Shown here piece after piece: positions 17,584 to 25,559 of a DNA stretch of 28,960 nt. Made by a program: the position numbers and the translations under genes. The notes beneath the pieces are model-generated. The model did not search any database. It was not told the origin of the DNA and saw only the letters and a program-made list of their open reading frames with translations. This stretch comes from CAZSNT01 sp964607765 (GTDB lineage: Bacteria > Verrucomicrobiota > Lentisphaeria > Oligosphaerales > JABHEG01). The number at the start of each line of letters is the position of its first letter. Positions within the stretch are counted from its first letter, which is position 1. The DNA lies in NCBI GenBank assembly GCA_964607765.1, contig CAZSNT010000135.1:1-28960 (forward strand). Reading direction: 5' to 3'.

Positions 17584-19101
17584 CTACGACTCGAAGAGAT
17601 TCCGGGACGGGTATTCCGGATCGCTGGTCAGGTGAACGCCGAGCTTACGCAGCCCGGCGTCGTCGCCGGGAGTCGGCATGTGCGTCAGGTGCACATCACA
17701 GCGTTTGAGGTCGATCAGGCGATCCAGCGCATGCTGAGCCACCGGGCTGCTCGTGGCGCTTGTGCAAAGCGTGATCAGCGTCTCTTCCAAGTCGAGGCTG
17801 GCGGTCTTCTTGCCGGACAGATCTCCCTTGAACCGTGCAATGCTCCCGAGGATCGCCGGGGAAAGCAGATGAATGCCGTCCGGGATGCCGGCAAGATGCT
17901 TGACCGCATTGATCACCAGGCTCGAGGCAGCATGCATGAGGGGGGAATTCTTGCCTGTCACTACGGTGCCGTCATCGAGTTCCAGCGCCGCCCCGCAGCA
18001 GATTCCGTTGTTCCCCTTGCCGGCCTCCACCGCGGCGGCGGCGGCCTGGCGCGCGGCCGCAACCACCGGACGGTGCTCCGGGCCCACGCCAACCTGCTTC
18101 ATGACGGCTTCGGCGCGGTCTGCCGCAACTTTGTCGGACAGCCCCATGGCGTACTCGCAGCGATAGCGGAAATAGCGCCGGATGACTTCCTGGCTCGCGG
18201 CGTCGCGGACGACTTCGTCGTCAACGATGCCGAACCCGGCGCGGTTCACTCCCATGTCCGTGGGCGACTGGTACATGGACGCCTGCCCGGTAACCCGCTC
18301 GAGAATGCACTTCAGTACCGGGAAAGCGGCGACGTCGCGGTTGTAATTGATCGCCGTCTCGCCGTAGGTGTCCAAGTGGAAGGGGTCGATCAGGTTGAAG
18401 TCCTGCAGGTCCGCTGTGGCGGCTTCGTAGGCAACGTTTACCGGATGGTGCAGCGGCAGGTTCCAGATAGGGAATGTCTCGAATTTCGCGTAGCCGGCCG
18501 GCGTGCCGCGCCGGTACTCATGGTAGACTTGCGACAGACACGTGGCCAGTTTCCCGCTGCCTGGACCGGGAGCGGTGACAACCACCAACGGTGACGACGT
18601 CTCGATGTAGGGATTGCTGCCGTAACCCTCGTCGCTGGCGATCAGGTCCACATCAGCCGGATAGCCCGGGATTGCGCTGTGTGTGTAAACGCGTACGCCA
18701 CGTCGCTCCAGGCGTGCCTTGAAGGCTTTGGCGGAGGGTTGTCCGGTGTAGCGTGTGATGACAACCGCAGTAACGCCAACACCCCACTCACGCAGGTCGT
18801 CGATCAGTTTCAGAGCGTCGGCGTCGTACGTGATCCCGAAGTCGGCGCGGACCTTCTTGCGCTCAATGTCGCCGGCGAAGATGCAGAGGATGATGTCTGC
18901 TTCGTCGCTCAGCTGCTGCAGGAGTCGCATCTTGACGTTTGGGTCAAAGCCGGGGAGTACGCGGGACGCATGGTAATCAAAAACAAGCTTCCCCCCGAAT
19001 TCCAGGTATAGCTTGTTGCCCGAGTTCTCCACCCGCTCGCGGATGGCCTGGGTCTGCTCCTTGAGATACTTCGCGTTGTCGAACCCGATGCGGTCTCCCA
19101 T
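17584..19101 (-). CDS. DUF1846 (UPF0371) family protein
   Basis: 505 residues, the usual full length of this family, which is widespread in bacteria and has no settled function. Recognisable landmarks: the start IGFDNAKYLKEQ, LYLEFGGKL (32-39), GFDPNVKM, the segment VITRYTGQPSA, a P-loop-like APGPGSGK at 177-184 followed by LATCLSQVYHEY, and the long conserved FETFPIWNLPLHHPVN-type block. It is probably a soluble cytoplasmic protein: no signal peptide or membrane segment is visible. The ATG at 19101 is supported by AGGAG (complement of 19112-19116) about 10 bp upstream. It is transcribed towards the propeller genes and stands alone, so the neighbourhood does not suggest a partner. Confidence 0.94.
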   Translation of the reverse strand: MGDRIGFDNAKYLKEQTQAIRERVENSGNKLYLEFGGKLVFDYHASRVLPGFDPNVKMRLLQQLSDEADIILCIFAGDIERKKVRADFGITYDADALKLIDDLREWGVGVTAVVITRYTGQPSAKAFKARLERRGVRVYTHSAIPGYPADVDLIASDEGYGSNPYIETSSPLVVVTAPGPGSGKLATCLSQVYHEYRRGTPAGYAKFETFPIWNLPLHHPVNVAYEAATADLQDFNLIDPFHLDTYGETAINYNRDVAAFPVLKCILERVTGQASMYQSPTDMGVNRAGFGIVDDEVVRDAASQEVIRRYFRYRCEYAMGLSDKVAADRAEAVMKQVGVGPEHRPVVAAARQAAAAAVEAGKGNNGICCGAALELDDGTVVTGKNSPLMHAASSLVINAVKHLAGIPDGIHLLSPAILGSIARFKGDLSGKKTASLDLEETLITLCTSATSSPVAQHALDRLIDLKRCDVHLTHMPTPGDDAGLRKLGVHLTSDPEYPSRNLFES

Positions 19102-19185
19102 GTACGTTCCACTCCTGTTGACCTGACGGCCGCGGAGCGCCCGCCGCAGCCGCAGGTTGCCCTCGCGTTTTCGGTTCCTGCCTAT

Positions 19186-19198
19186 GGGTAGAATACCC
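19186..19198. promoter_or_regulatory. Small palindrome upstream of the DUF1846 gene
   Basis: GGGTA-GAA-TACCC, perfect 5-bp arms, about 85 bp upstream of the DUF1846 start. Read on the minus strand it contains TATTCT, which could be a -10 box, but no convincing -35 box pairs with it. Possible operator/promoter region, weakly supported. Confidence 0.25.
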
Positions 19199-19244
19199 GC
19201 CGGCGCGAGGATAGCCAGTGATGTGGAGGCAATGCCGGTTGCGT

Positions 19245-19348
19245 GGGGCGAGCCCCGTAGCCCGGCTCTCCTGAGCCGGGTGTCCTGCCGCGATCCGGGT
19301 AGAGGCCAAACACGGAGACACCCGGCTCAGGAGAGCCGGGTTACGGGG
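19245..19348. repeat. Foldback element with nested palindromes
   Basis: The arms 19253-19284 and 19317-19348 are inverted copies matching at 31 of 32 positions. Each arm contains its own perfect palindrome (CCCGGCTC-TCCT-GAGCCGGG, or the reverse), and the left edge adds GGGGC-GA-GCCCC (19245-19256). The 32-bp centre is unique. It lies in the 390-bp gap 19102-19491 between two minus-strand genes, which contains no credible gene. It resembles a REP/BIME-type extragenic element. Confidence 0.85.
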
Positions 19349-19407
19349 TGCCGCGCAGGGCTGAACACCAGCGTCGTATGGCGTCAATCCAGGAGGCCGA
19401 AACGACC

Positions 19408-19428
19408 CCCACGGCCTCGTGCCGTGGG
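19408..19428 (-). terminator. Hairpin downstream of the discoidin/FGE-like gene
   Basis: CCCACGGC-CTCGT-GCCGTGGG, a perfect 8-bp GC-rich stem with a 5-nt loop, 63 bp after the stop of the minus-strand gene ending at 19492. On the minus strand only a short T run follows. It may be a transcript end or another extragenic palindrome. Confidence 0.4.
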
Positions 19429-19491
19429 TGAGCGAGATTGGTTCGGTGGACGACTGGCCCTTGACTCAACGCCATTCGGGGCAGACCCGAC

Positions 19492-22400
19492 TCAGTCCTC
19501 CACAACGATCCGGAAGCCGACGTTGAAGACTTTCTGGTAGGGCTGGTAGGCGAACCGGTAGGATGCGGTGGAGCGTTTGCTGCGGTCACGCCACGAGCCG
19601 CCTCGCGCCACTTTCCTGGCCGACTTGGTCGTTGCCTCTTTGTAGGGATAGGCATGATAATCGGTGCGCGTCCACTCGCAGACGTTGCCGTGCATGTCGT
19701 AGAGCCCCCACGGGTTCGGCTTGTACTGCCTGGTCGAGTCGGCCAGCAGCCGGCCGTCGTCTACGTCACTGTCTCTGGGCACGAAGTCGTTGCGCAGTGA
19801 GCGGCGGTTCTCCGAGACGGGCATCGGGTCCACACCGGCGACGGCGAGCAGGCCGATGTTCTCGTCGGCGAGGTTGGCATAGGGCGCAAAGTCGCTGCCG
19901 TCGAACCAGAAGGCGCCTCCGCTGCCGGCTCGACAGGCATACTCCCACTGCGCCTCGGTCGGCAGCGTCACCTTCTTACCTGTCTTCTTCGAGAGCCATT
20001 CACAGAACGCCATGGCCTGCTGCCAGGTGACGCGGATCACGGGCATGTGCGGCTTGTTCGCGGCGTATCCCTGGTAGATGTGGTCTTTCCACTGCTGGTC
20101 GATGAACCGGCTGTCGTGTTTGGGATCGAACAGGGCGTACGCCGCGTTGGTGATCTCCCCCTCGGCCATCCAGAACGGCTTGGCTACCTCGACTGCGGCC
20201 ATGGGACGTTCGTCCTCTTCGCCGTTGTTGGAGCCCATCACGAAGCTGCCCGCCGGGATACGGCGGAGCCTGACCTGCAGATCCTTGCCCAGATCGAGGG
20301 TCCGGACGGCGGACTTGCCCTGCTTGGGGTCGAACGGCCAGCCGGCCACCTTGGGGGCGGGGGGTTTGGGCTTGGACTTGCCCGTCGGTTTCTGGTACTT
20401 CTGTCGGACGACGGGGGTCGGCGGCATGTATTCGGGGTCGTCGTCGACGTTCGCATACAGCTTCCGCAGTTCCCGGGCTCTGGACGCGACTTCAACGACC
20501 CGGTCCGAGCCTCGGCAGTCCGACCACGTCGCGTGGTACGGCACGTTCAGGTCAATCCAGGTGTAGAGGATCTTCCAGTCCTCGGCGGCCAGCTTCACAC
20601 CGTAGTGCCCTTTCTTCAGGATCTGCACCAACTCGCTGGTGGAGCTGTGGTACTCCATGGGCTCGAGGAGCTCAAAATCACTCTCCGGCCCGGGGCGCCG
20701 AACGTACTTGTGCAGCGAGTGGTAGGAGGTCGCAAAGCCCTCCACCGCGTCCGTGCTCTTGAAGTTGGGGCGTTCCGGCTTGGAGCCGTCGTGACATCCC
20801 ACACAGCGCCGGTCGAGCATGGGCTGCACTTCGCGCAGGAACCCGAAGCCATGCAGCTTGTGTTCGTTCCAAGGCGTCAGGTTGCGGGGCGCCATCGCCG
20901 TGGATTTGGTGGGCCGCGGTATCGGTGTCGCTCTGGACGGTTCGTGACACCCGACGCAGGTCAGGGACTCGCCGGGCATGGCCACCAGCCAGCTGCGAAA
21001 GTACTGCAGCGATTGTCCGTTCTCGTCCAGCGGCTGGATCGAGATGGGCGTGCTGTGGGGAACGCGCACCGTCACAGAGCCGTCCGATTCCACCGGCACG
21101 GTACCGAGCAGGCGTTTGCCGTCCCAGCCGCCTTCGATGGCCAGCTGGTGATGGCCGCCGTGGTTGCGGTAGCCGTATGAGTAGGTGAAGAGGCGCAAGC
21201 CCTTGACCGCCCCCCTGGGGATGCCGGCCAGCCCCGGTCCTTCATAGATGTCCTGCACCGAGATCAGAGCGCTGTTGGCTTTGGGGTTTATGTGGCTGGA
21301 GAGCCGCGGCGGCATCTTGCGGGGGCGCAGCGGAATCGGCTCGAACAGATCGCTCCCCTCTTTCAGCAGGACCATGCTGTCGAAACGGTCCAGAAGATAA
21401 AGGCCCGTGCCGATGCCCGGCACATGTCCCTCTGCCAGGAAGTAGGTGTCGGACAGCGGGAAGGGATGGTCGAAGTAGGGCGCCACTCCGACAGCGTACT
21501 TGTCGCGGATGATATTCTGGACTTTCCGATTGTAGCCGGGAATCTTCTGGACCGCGCCCTGGACGTTCTTCTCGCCCAGTTCCGCGTCGAACAGGACCAG
21601 TTCCCCGCACCGCGCCACGCCGTGGTGCCCGGAACAGATGGCTGTGAACTTGCTGTTGCTGCCCGGGATGTTCATGGCGTGGAACATCGTGTTGGGCCAA
21701 TACGAGCCCGAGCCGTAGAAGGAACGCTGCCGTGAGCCGTCCGGCATCATGGTCATGAGGATCCGGGTGAAGTAGTGGGAGTTGTCCGTGTATTCCCAGC
21801 GCAGGTACATGATCTTGCCGTCATCCATCACCCACGGGTACCAGTCCGCATCCTGCTCGAACGTCAGCTGCCGGACGTTGTCGCCTTGACTGTCTGCGGT
21901 GTAAAGCGTCCCAACTCTGTTCTTGCCGCCCACACACGGGACCCCGGTCATGTTGGCGGTCGAGGTGAAGATGATCTTGCCGCTGGGAAGGTAGATGCCG
22001 TTGTAGTTGTCCACGTCCGGGCCCGGGCTCTTGGTCACCTGCCGCAGCCCGGATCCGTCGACGTTCATCTCGAACACTTGCCAGTTCTTCTCCTCCTCGT
22101 TGGCGGAGGAGAACATGACCTTCTTCGCGTCGAAGGCCAAAACCAGGTCACAGACGGCGGAACTGCCGTTGTTGGCCGGACGGTAGATGGTCTTGTAAGT
22201 GGCGTCCTTCAGGTTGAGCGACGCGATCTCGTTGTTGTAACCGAATGGCCTTCTTTCCGAGTTCCCCTGCCAGTTGGCGACCCGGAACGCTTTGCCGCGG
22301 CGCAGGAGTATCTTCTCGAAATCCACGACCGGGTTGTCCAGCACAAGCGCCTTGTACTGCAGCGTACGAATCGCCTTGTCGGCATCAGGCGAGCCGATCT

Positions 22401-23682
22401 GGCCGAACAGGGCCTTTATCTGCTTCTTGTACTGCGCGCCGGGGTAGTTCTTGTATTTCTTCTCCAGGTACTCGACCGAACGCCACAACGCCGCCAGCTT
22501 GTGCTTGGGTTCGGGATGGACGTGCTCCAACTCGACCGGCGTGACGAAGTAGGAGAATGACGGCCCTCTCTTTCTCTTCTTCTTCTCGCCGGGCTTCGGC
22601 TTCGGCGCCGGCTTCACATCGGATTCTGCGCGCAGGTACAGGCTGTTCGCGCCCTTCTTCAGGGGCAGACGGTAGATGTTTGTACCGCCTTTGGCAGGGA
22701 TCTCCTGGCCGTTGCAGATGATCTTCTGCTTCTGCGCACCGCCCGCGCTGATGGTCATGCCCTGGATCTTCGCCGCGGGCATGTGGAATCTCGCGCACAG
22801 AGTAACGTGGTTCTTCCCGACCTTCTGCCCCTTCTTCCAGCTGGTCCGGATGAACCAGCGGATCTTCTGCCAGTTCTTGTCCGATTCCGAATAGGGGCAA
22901 GGCCATGCGGTGTCCGCGTCATTCTGGTACCAGTCTACAGCATCGGTAGGAAAGGGGATGTCGACCGGCGGCTTCAGAGCCTCGGTGAAGATGGCCTCGC
23001 TGAGGGCGGCACCGGCTGCCGCCACGTCCGCTTTCAGCTTGGTGTAGGCGGACTTGCCGGCGGCAGTGTTCAGGTTGGGTTCAATGGCCAGGAGACGCTT
23101 CAGGTGGGCAGGCCCTGCGGCGTACTTGGCGCCGTGAAGAGTGATCATGGTCTTGATGGCGGTCTCCAGCGGATCGGGCGGCGGGGCAACCATGAACTCC
23201 TTCTTGGCCCCCGGTTTTGGGCAGGTTACGGTCCAAAGCTGGCTGCGATCCGCGGCAAGCAAACTGATCACGCAGCCGTTGAGTCTGTCACCGATGCTGC
23301 CCCCGGCCCTGTTCCAGATCACGATCCTGTCAACGGCGAACTCCTGACCCAGATCCACTTCCCACCACGGGTTCTTGCCGTTCTTGGGCGTGTGCGTAAT
23401 CGATCCGCCCCCCCAATTCTGGTCCGTGTTGCCATCGACGGCTCGTGACGCGACACCGCCGCCGCTCGTGGCGTTCTGCTTCGCCGCCTTCTTCAACGCG
23501 ACGTTCTTTTCGCCGCTGAACACCTGCAACTCGGCAATGGACAGGGTCTTTTTCGCCCCCGGAAGCTCAACACGCACAAACCGCCCCTTGGGCGCTGCCG
23601 GTTTGGCGAAGAGGGCGGAACAGCTCAGGAACATCATGACTGGAATCAGTTTCGTTCGTGTCGTCATCGGGGCACCACACAT
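19492..23682 (-). CDS. Secreted discoidin / PD40 propeller / di-CxxCH / FGE-like fusion protein
   Basis: 1396 residues. Signal peptide (TKLIPVMMFLSCSALFA); the start may be ATG 23682 or the in-frame ATG 23667, neither with a clear ribosome site. Domain order: discoidin (F5/8 C) about 32-165 (ASRAVDGNTDQNWGGG, PWWEVDLGQ); a helical and beta region about 170-470; a PD40/TolB-type propeller about 490-890 (VFEMNVDGSGLRQVT, YLPSGKIIFTSTA); haem c motifs CVGCH at 909-913 and 960-964; and an FGE-sulfatase (SUMF1-like) domain about 1130-1396 (IPAGSFVMGS, LPTEAQWEYACR, GLYDMHGNVCEW, RGGSW, NVGFR). The propeller plus haem part resembles the hydrazine synthase alpha-type domain found in many non-anammox planctomycetes; this is from memory of family features. 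The FGE domain has no cysteines in the terminal active-site segment, so it should not make formylglycine in the canonical way. It is probably an exported, polymer-binding redox protein. Confidence 0.88.
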   Translation of the reverse strand: MCGAPMTTRTKLIPVMMFLSCSALFAKPAAPKGRFVRVELPGAKKTLSIAELQVFSGEKNVALKKAAKQNATSGGGVASRAVDGNTDQNWGGGSITHTPKNGKNPWWEVDLGQEFAVDRIVIWNRAGGSIGDRLNGCVISLLAADRSQLWTVTCPKPGAKKEFMVAPPPDPLETAIKTMITLHGAKYAAGPAHLKRLLAIEPNLNTAAGKSAYTKLKADVAAAGAALSEAIFTEALKPPVDIPFPTDAVDWYQNDADTAWPCPYSESDKNWQKIRWFIRTSWKKGQKVGKNHVTLCARFHMPAAKIQGMTISAGGAQKQKIICNGQEIPAKGGTNIYRLPLKKGANSLYLRAESDVKPAPKPKPGEKKKRKRGPSFSYFVTPVELEHVHPEPKHKLAALWRSVEYLEKKYKNYPGAQYKKQIKALFGQIGSPDADKAIRTLQYKALVLDNPVVDFEKILLRRGKAFRVANWQGNSERRPFGYNNEIASLNLKDATYKTIYRPANNGSSAVCDLVLAFDAKKVMFSSANEEEKNWQVFEMNVDGSGLRQVTKSPGPDVDNYNGIYLPSGKIIFTSTANMTGVPCVGGKNRVGTLYTADSQGDNVRQLTFEQDADWYPWVMDDGKIMYLRWEYTDNSHYFTRILMTMMPDGSRQRSFYGSGSYWPNTMFHAMNIPGSNSKFTAICSGHHGVARCGELVLFDAELGEKNVQGAVQKIPGYNRKVQNIIRDKYAVGVAPYFDHPFPLSDTYFLAEGHVPGIGTGLYLLDRFDSMVLLKEGSDLFEPIPLRPRKMPPRLSSHINPKANSALISVQDIYEGPGLAGIPRGAVKGLRLFTYSYGYRNHGGHHQLAIEGGWDGKRLLGTVPVESDGSVTVRVPHSTPISIQPLDENGQSLQYFRSWLVAMPGESLTCVGCHEPSRATPIPRPTKSTAMAPRNLTPWNEHKLHGFGFLREVQPMLDRRCVGCHDGSKPERPNFKSTDAVEGFATSYHSLHKYVRRPGPESDFELLEPMEYHSSTSELVQILKKGHYGVKLAAEDWKILYTWIDLNVPYHATWSDCRGSDRVVEVASRARELRKLYANVDDDPEYMPPTPVVRQKYQKPTGKSKPKPPAPKVAGWPFDPKQGKSAVRTLDLGKDLQVRLRRIPAGSFVMGSNNGEEDERPMAAVEVAKPFWMAEGEITNAAYALFDPKHDSRFIDQQWKDHIYQGYAANKPHMPVIRVTWQQAMAFCEWLSKKTGKKVTLPTEAQWEYACRAGSGGAFWFDGSDFAPYANLADENIGLLAVAGVDPMPVSENRRSLRNDFVPRDSDVDDGRLLADSTRQYKPNPWGLYDMHGNVCEWTRTDYHAYPYKEATTKSARKVARGGSWRDRSKRSTASYRFAYQPYQKVFNVGFRIVVED

Positions 23683-23759
23683 GTTGGAGTGAGTTTTTGT
23701 TGCGAGAAGTTCCTAATTTAATCCCTTTCCGCGAGGAGAACAGCCGACAGTAGTCTCGC

Positions 23760-23994
23760 GGGTGCGACGCAAAGAGGGAACGCTCCCTGAAGGGGAGCCA
23801 CATGCCAGCCCAGCGAGGATCGCTGGGAATGCGGGTGCGACGCAAAGAGGGAACGCTCCCTGAAGGGGAGCCACATGCCAGCCCAGCGAGAGCGCCGAAG
23901 GCACGGCCCGCGTCGAAGACCGGGAGCGAAGCGCCAATCGCTGGGAAAGTGGGTGCGACGCAAAGAGGGAACGCTCCCTGAAGGGGAGCCACAT
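23760..23994. repeat. Array of three copies of a structured repeat with terminal inverted repeats
   Basis: An identical 44-bp core occurs at 23760-23803, 23833-23876 and 23951-23994. The middle copy extends to a full unit, 23820-23889, bounded by 8-bp inverted termini TCGCTGGG and CCCAGCGA. The first copy keeps only the right terminus (23809-23816) and the third only the left (23938-23945). The core contains a hairpin (CTCCC-TGAAG-GGGAG). The spacers are 29 and 74 bp, the second carrying an extra unique segment. It occupies the 448-bp gap 23683-24130, where I see no credible gene. Small open frames on the minus strand run through it but merely repeat the element. Confidence 0.9.
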
Positions 23995-24061
23995 CATACC
24001 CCCTTATCTTCGCGCGCGACCTACACGGTTGTGATACCGAACCGCACGATCAGCTCCTGCC

Positions 24062-24096
24062 GCTGTCCCTGGTAGTATCAGGCCAGCAGGGACAGC
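24062..24096 (-). terminator. Hairpin after the lipoprotein operon
   Basis: GCTGTCCCTG (24062-24071) and CAGGGACAGC (24087-24096) form a perfect 10-bp stem with a 15-nt loop, 34 bp beyond the last stop codon of the minus-strand operon. There is no T-tract, so it is either a factor-dependent end or a stability hairpin. Confidence 0.5.
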
Positions 24097-24130
24097 CGGC
24101 GAGGGCCTCATCGTGCTCCGGTGGTCGGGG

Positions 24131-25540
24131 CTACGGGGTCTTGCTCAGCTCCAGGACACATTTGAGCGTGTTGCGGTGGTAGCTCGGCACCATGGTCCCA
24201 AGGGGGCGCTGACTCTTCTTCGTGGCATTGCCGTCGTCTCCTTCGAAAGTAATGATTGAGGGAGCGCCGCTCTGCTTTCCGATGAAACACTCCCCGCTGA
24301 AGATAATCTCCTCGGTATAGTATTTCTCCTTCACCTGCTTGAGGGCCGCAGCCTTGAGCTGAGAATCCACCGTTCGGCCTACCCGCTTGCCAGGGGAGCC
24401 GTACTTGGCACCCAAGGCGCTCTCCGCAACCGAGATCTCTGCGATCTTCTTCTTCAGTTGATCCAGGCGTTCGTTGAGATGGGACTTGCGGACCAGCTGG
24501 AGTTCGATGCGCGCATTGACTCTCTGTAGACGGTCGAGCACGGCAATGGGCCTTTCAGACAGCGCCCCGCGGCAGCAGAAAATGGCCCGTGTCATCGGAT
24601 CATGCCGACGCTGTGGGAGAGCGAACCGGTCGAGGGACGTCAGGGCGTCCCATTTGTACGGAACCAAGACCATGAAGGGGGTCCGGATGATCTCGCGGAT
24701 AGCGATGTAGGGAAACGTCACCGCTGCGTGCGTGGCGTCCTGCCAGTTGTACTTCCCAAAGTGTTGGGCCGCATCGTTGTTCTCGAACGGCTTCTCGAAC
24801 AGCTCCCTGCACCTATCAGGGTCCGAGAAGTCGAACGCCATGTACCCATCCATCTTCGCTCCCAAGTCGCTGACTGAGTGGATCAGCGGAGCACTCAGAA
24901 GCCCGGAACCTGAGCCCTGGGTCTCCCAGTCCTGCTCGGCCTGCGTGTTTTCCCTGAACCCGACTAACGTGGGCGTGGGCGCCAAGGGAAAGGCGTAGCT
25001 CTCCGGCTCGGCTTTCTGGGAATCCGGCAACAGGGCCAGCGGAGTAATCGTCAGCACCAGCGTATATTGGGGTTCCAGGTACTTCTCTTCGACCCTGGCC
25101 AGAGCTTCCGCGAATTCCTCGACCACCTCATCCTCGAGCTTCTCGCGGTCCTTCCCCGACAGCAGGTTCCCGACAGGTTCCAGCGCGATCCACTCAACGA
25201 CCTTCTGAAGCCATCCCCGAAGGTATTCCCGGGAGGTAATGAAGTTCCTATAGACCTCGTACTGGACGGCGTCCTCGAACTCATGACCACGTCCGTTGCT
25301 GAAACTGAATTCCTTCAGCGTGATGGTGAGTTTATCGTCATTCTGGAGGGACGGGATGAGGGCACCACTGCGGGTGGGAGGAGCAAGCGCCGAGTCTGTC
25401 TTGACATTCGTGACTTGTAGCGTCCTGGTCATGCATCCGCTGCCGAACAGGAGCGCGGCTCCGATCAACGTCAGGGATGCGGCGGGCTTGCATATCCGAC
25501 GGGTGAAGGCCGGCACTTGCTTCTGGTTTGATTGCTGCAT
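24131..25540 (-). CDS. Predicted lipoprotein of unknown function
   Basis: 469 residues, family not recognised. The start chosen is ATG 25540: AAGGAGG (complement of 25552-25558) precedes it by 11 bp and it begins just before a lipoprotein signal (SLTLIGAALLFGSGC36). The frame is open to 25645, but that would overlap the upstream gene. The mature protein begins with a Ser/Thr-rich stretch, then mixed alpha/beta sequence (LTITLKEFSFSNGRGHEFEDAVQYEVY-type region). An acidic helical part (EDEVVEEFAEALARVEEKY) follows, and near residues 335-375 a coiled-coil-like segment (LDRLQRVNARIELQL, LNERLDQLKKKIAEI). No catalytic motif is visible. It follows the patatin gene by 19 bp and is the third lipoprotein of the operon, so it probably works with the two enzymes as an anchor, adaptor or substrate-presenting partner. 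Confidence 0.85.
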   Translation of the reverse strand: MQQSNQKQVPAFTRRICKPAASLTLIGAALLFGSGCMTRTLQVTNVKTDSALAPPTRSGALIPSLQNDDKLTITLKEFSFSNGRGHEFEDAVQYEVYRNFITSREYLRGWLQKVVEWIALEPVGNLLSGKDREKLEDEVVEEFAEALARVEEKYLEPQYTLVLTITPLALLPDSQKAEPESYAFPLAPTPTLVGFRENTQAEQDWETQGSGSGLLSAPLIHSVSDLGAKMDGYMAFDFSDPDRCRELFEKPFENNDAAQHFGKYNWQDATHAAVTFPYIAIREIIRTPFMVLVPYKWDALTSLDRFALPQRRHDPMTRAIFCCRGALSERPIAVLDRLQRVNARIELQLVRKSHLNERLDQLKKKIAEISVAESALGAKYGSPGKRVGRTVDSQLKAAALKQVKEKYYTEEIIFSGECFIGKQSGAPSIITFEGDDGNATKKSQRPLGTMVPSYHRNTLKCVLELSKTP

Positions 25541-25559
25541 GATTTCTGGTTCCTCCTTC

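Noticed and set aside
17554..18594. 346-codon frame antisense to the DUF1846 gene
   Set aside because: The minus-strand product matches a known family over its whole length; the plus frame does not.
20047..22560. Plus-strand open frames of 377 and 261 codons opposite the discoidin/FGE-like gene
   Set aside because: The opposite strand encodes haem and FGE motifs; these are shadows.
19492..23682. True hydrazine synthase alpha subunit and an anammox locus
   Set aside because: Only domain resemblance; no beta or gamma subunit or hydrazine dehydrogenase genes, and the protein has added discoidin and FGE-like domains.
23760..23994. CRISPR array
   Set aside because: Only three 44-bp repeats, unequal spacers of 29 and 74 bp that share the unit's own ends, and no cas genes.
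23567..23997. Small minus-strand open frames across the repeat array, encoding repeated peptides
   Set aside because: All three frames stay open because the repeat lacks stops and its spacing shifts phase; no ribosome site or distinct protein is seen.
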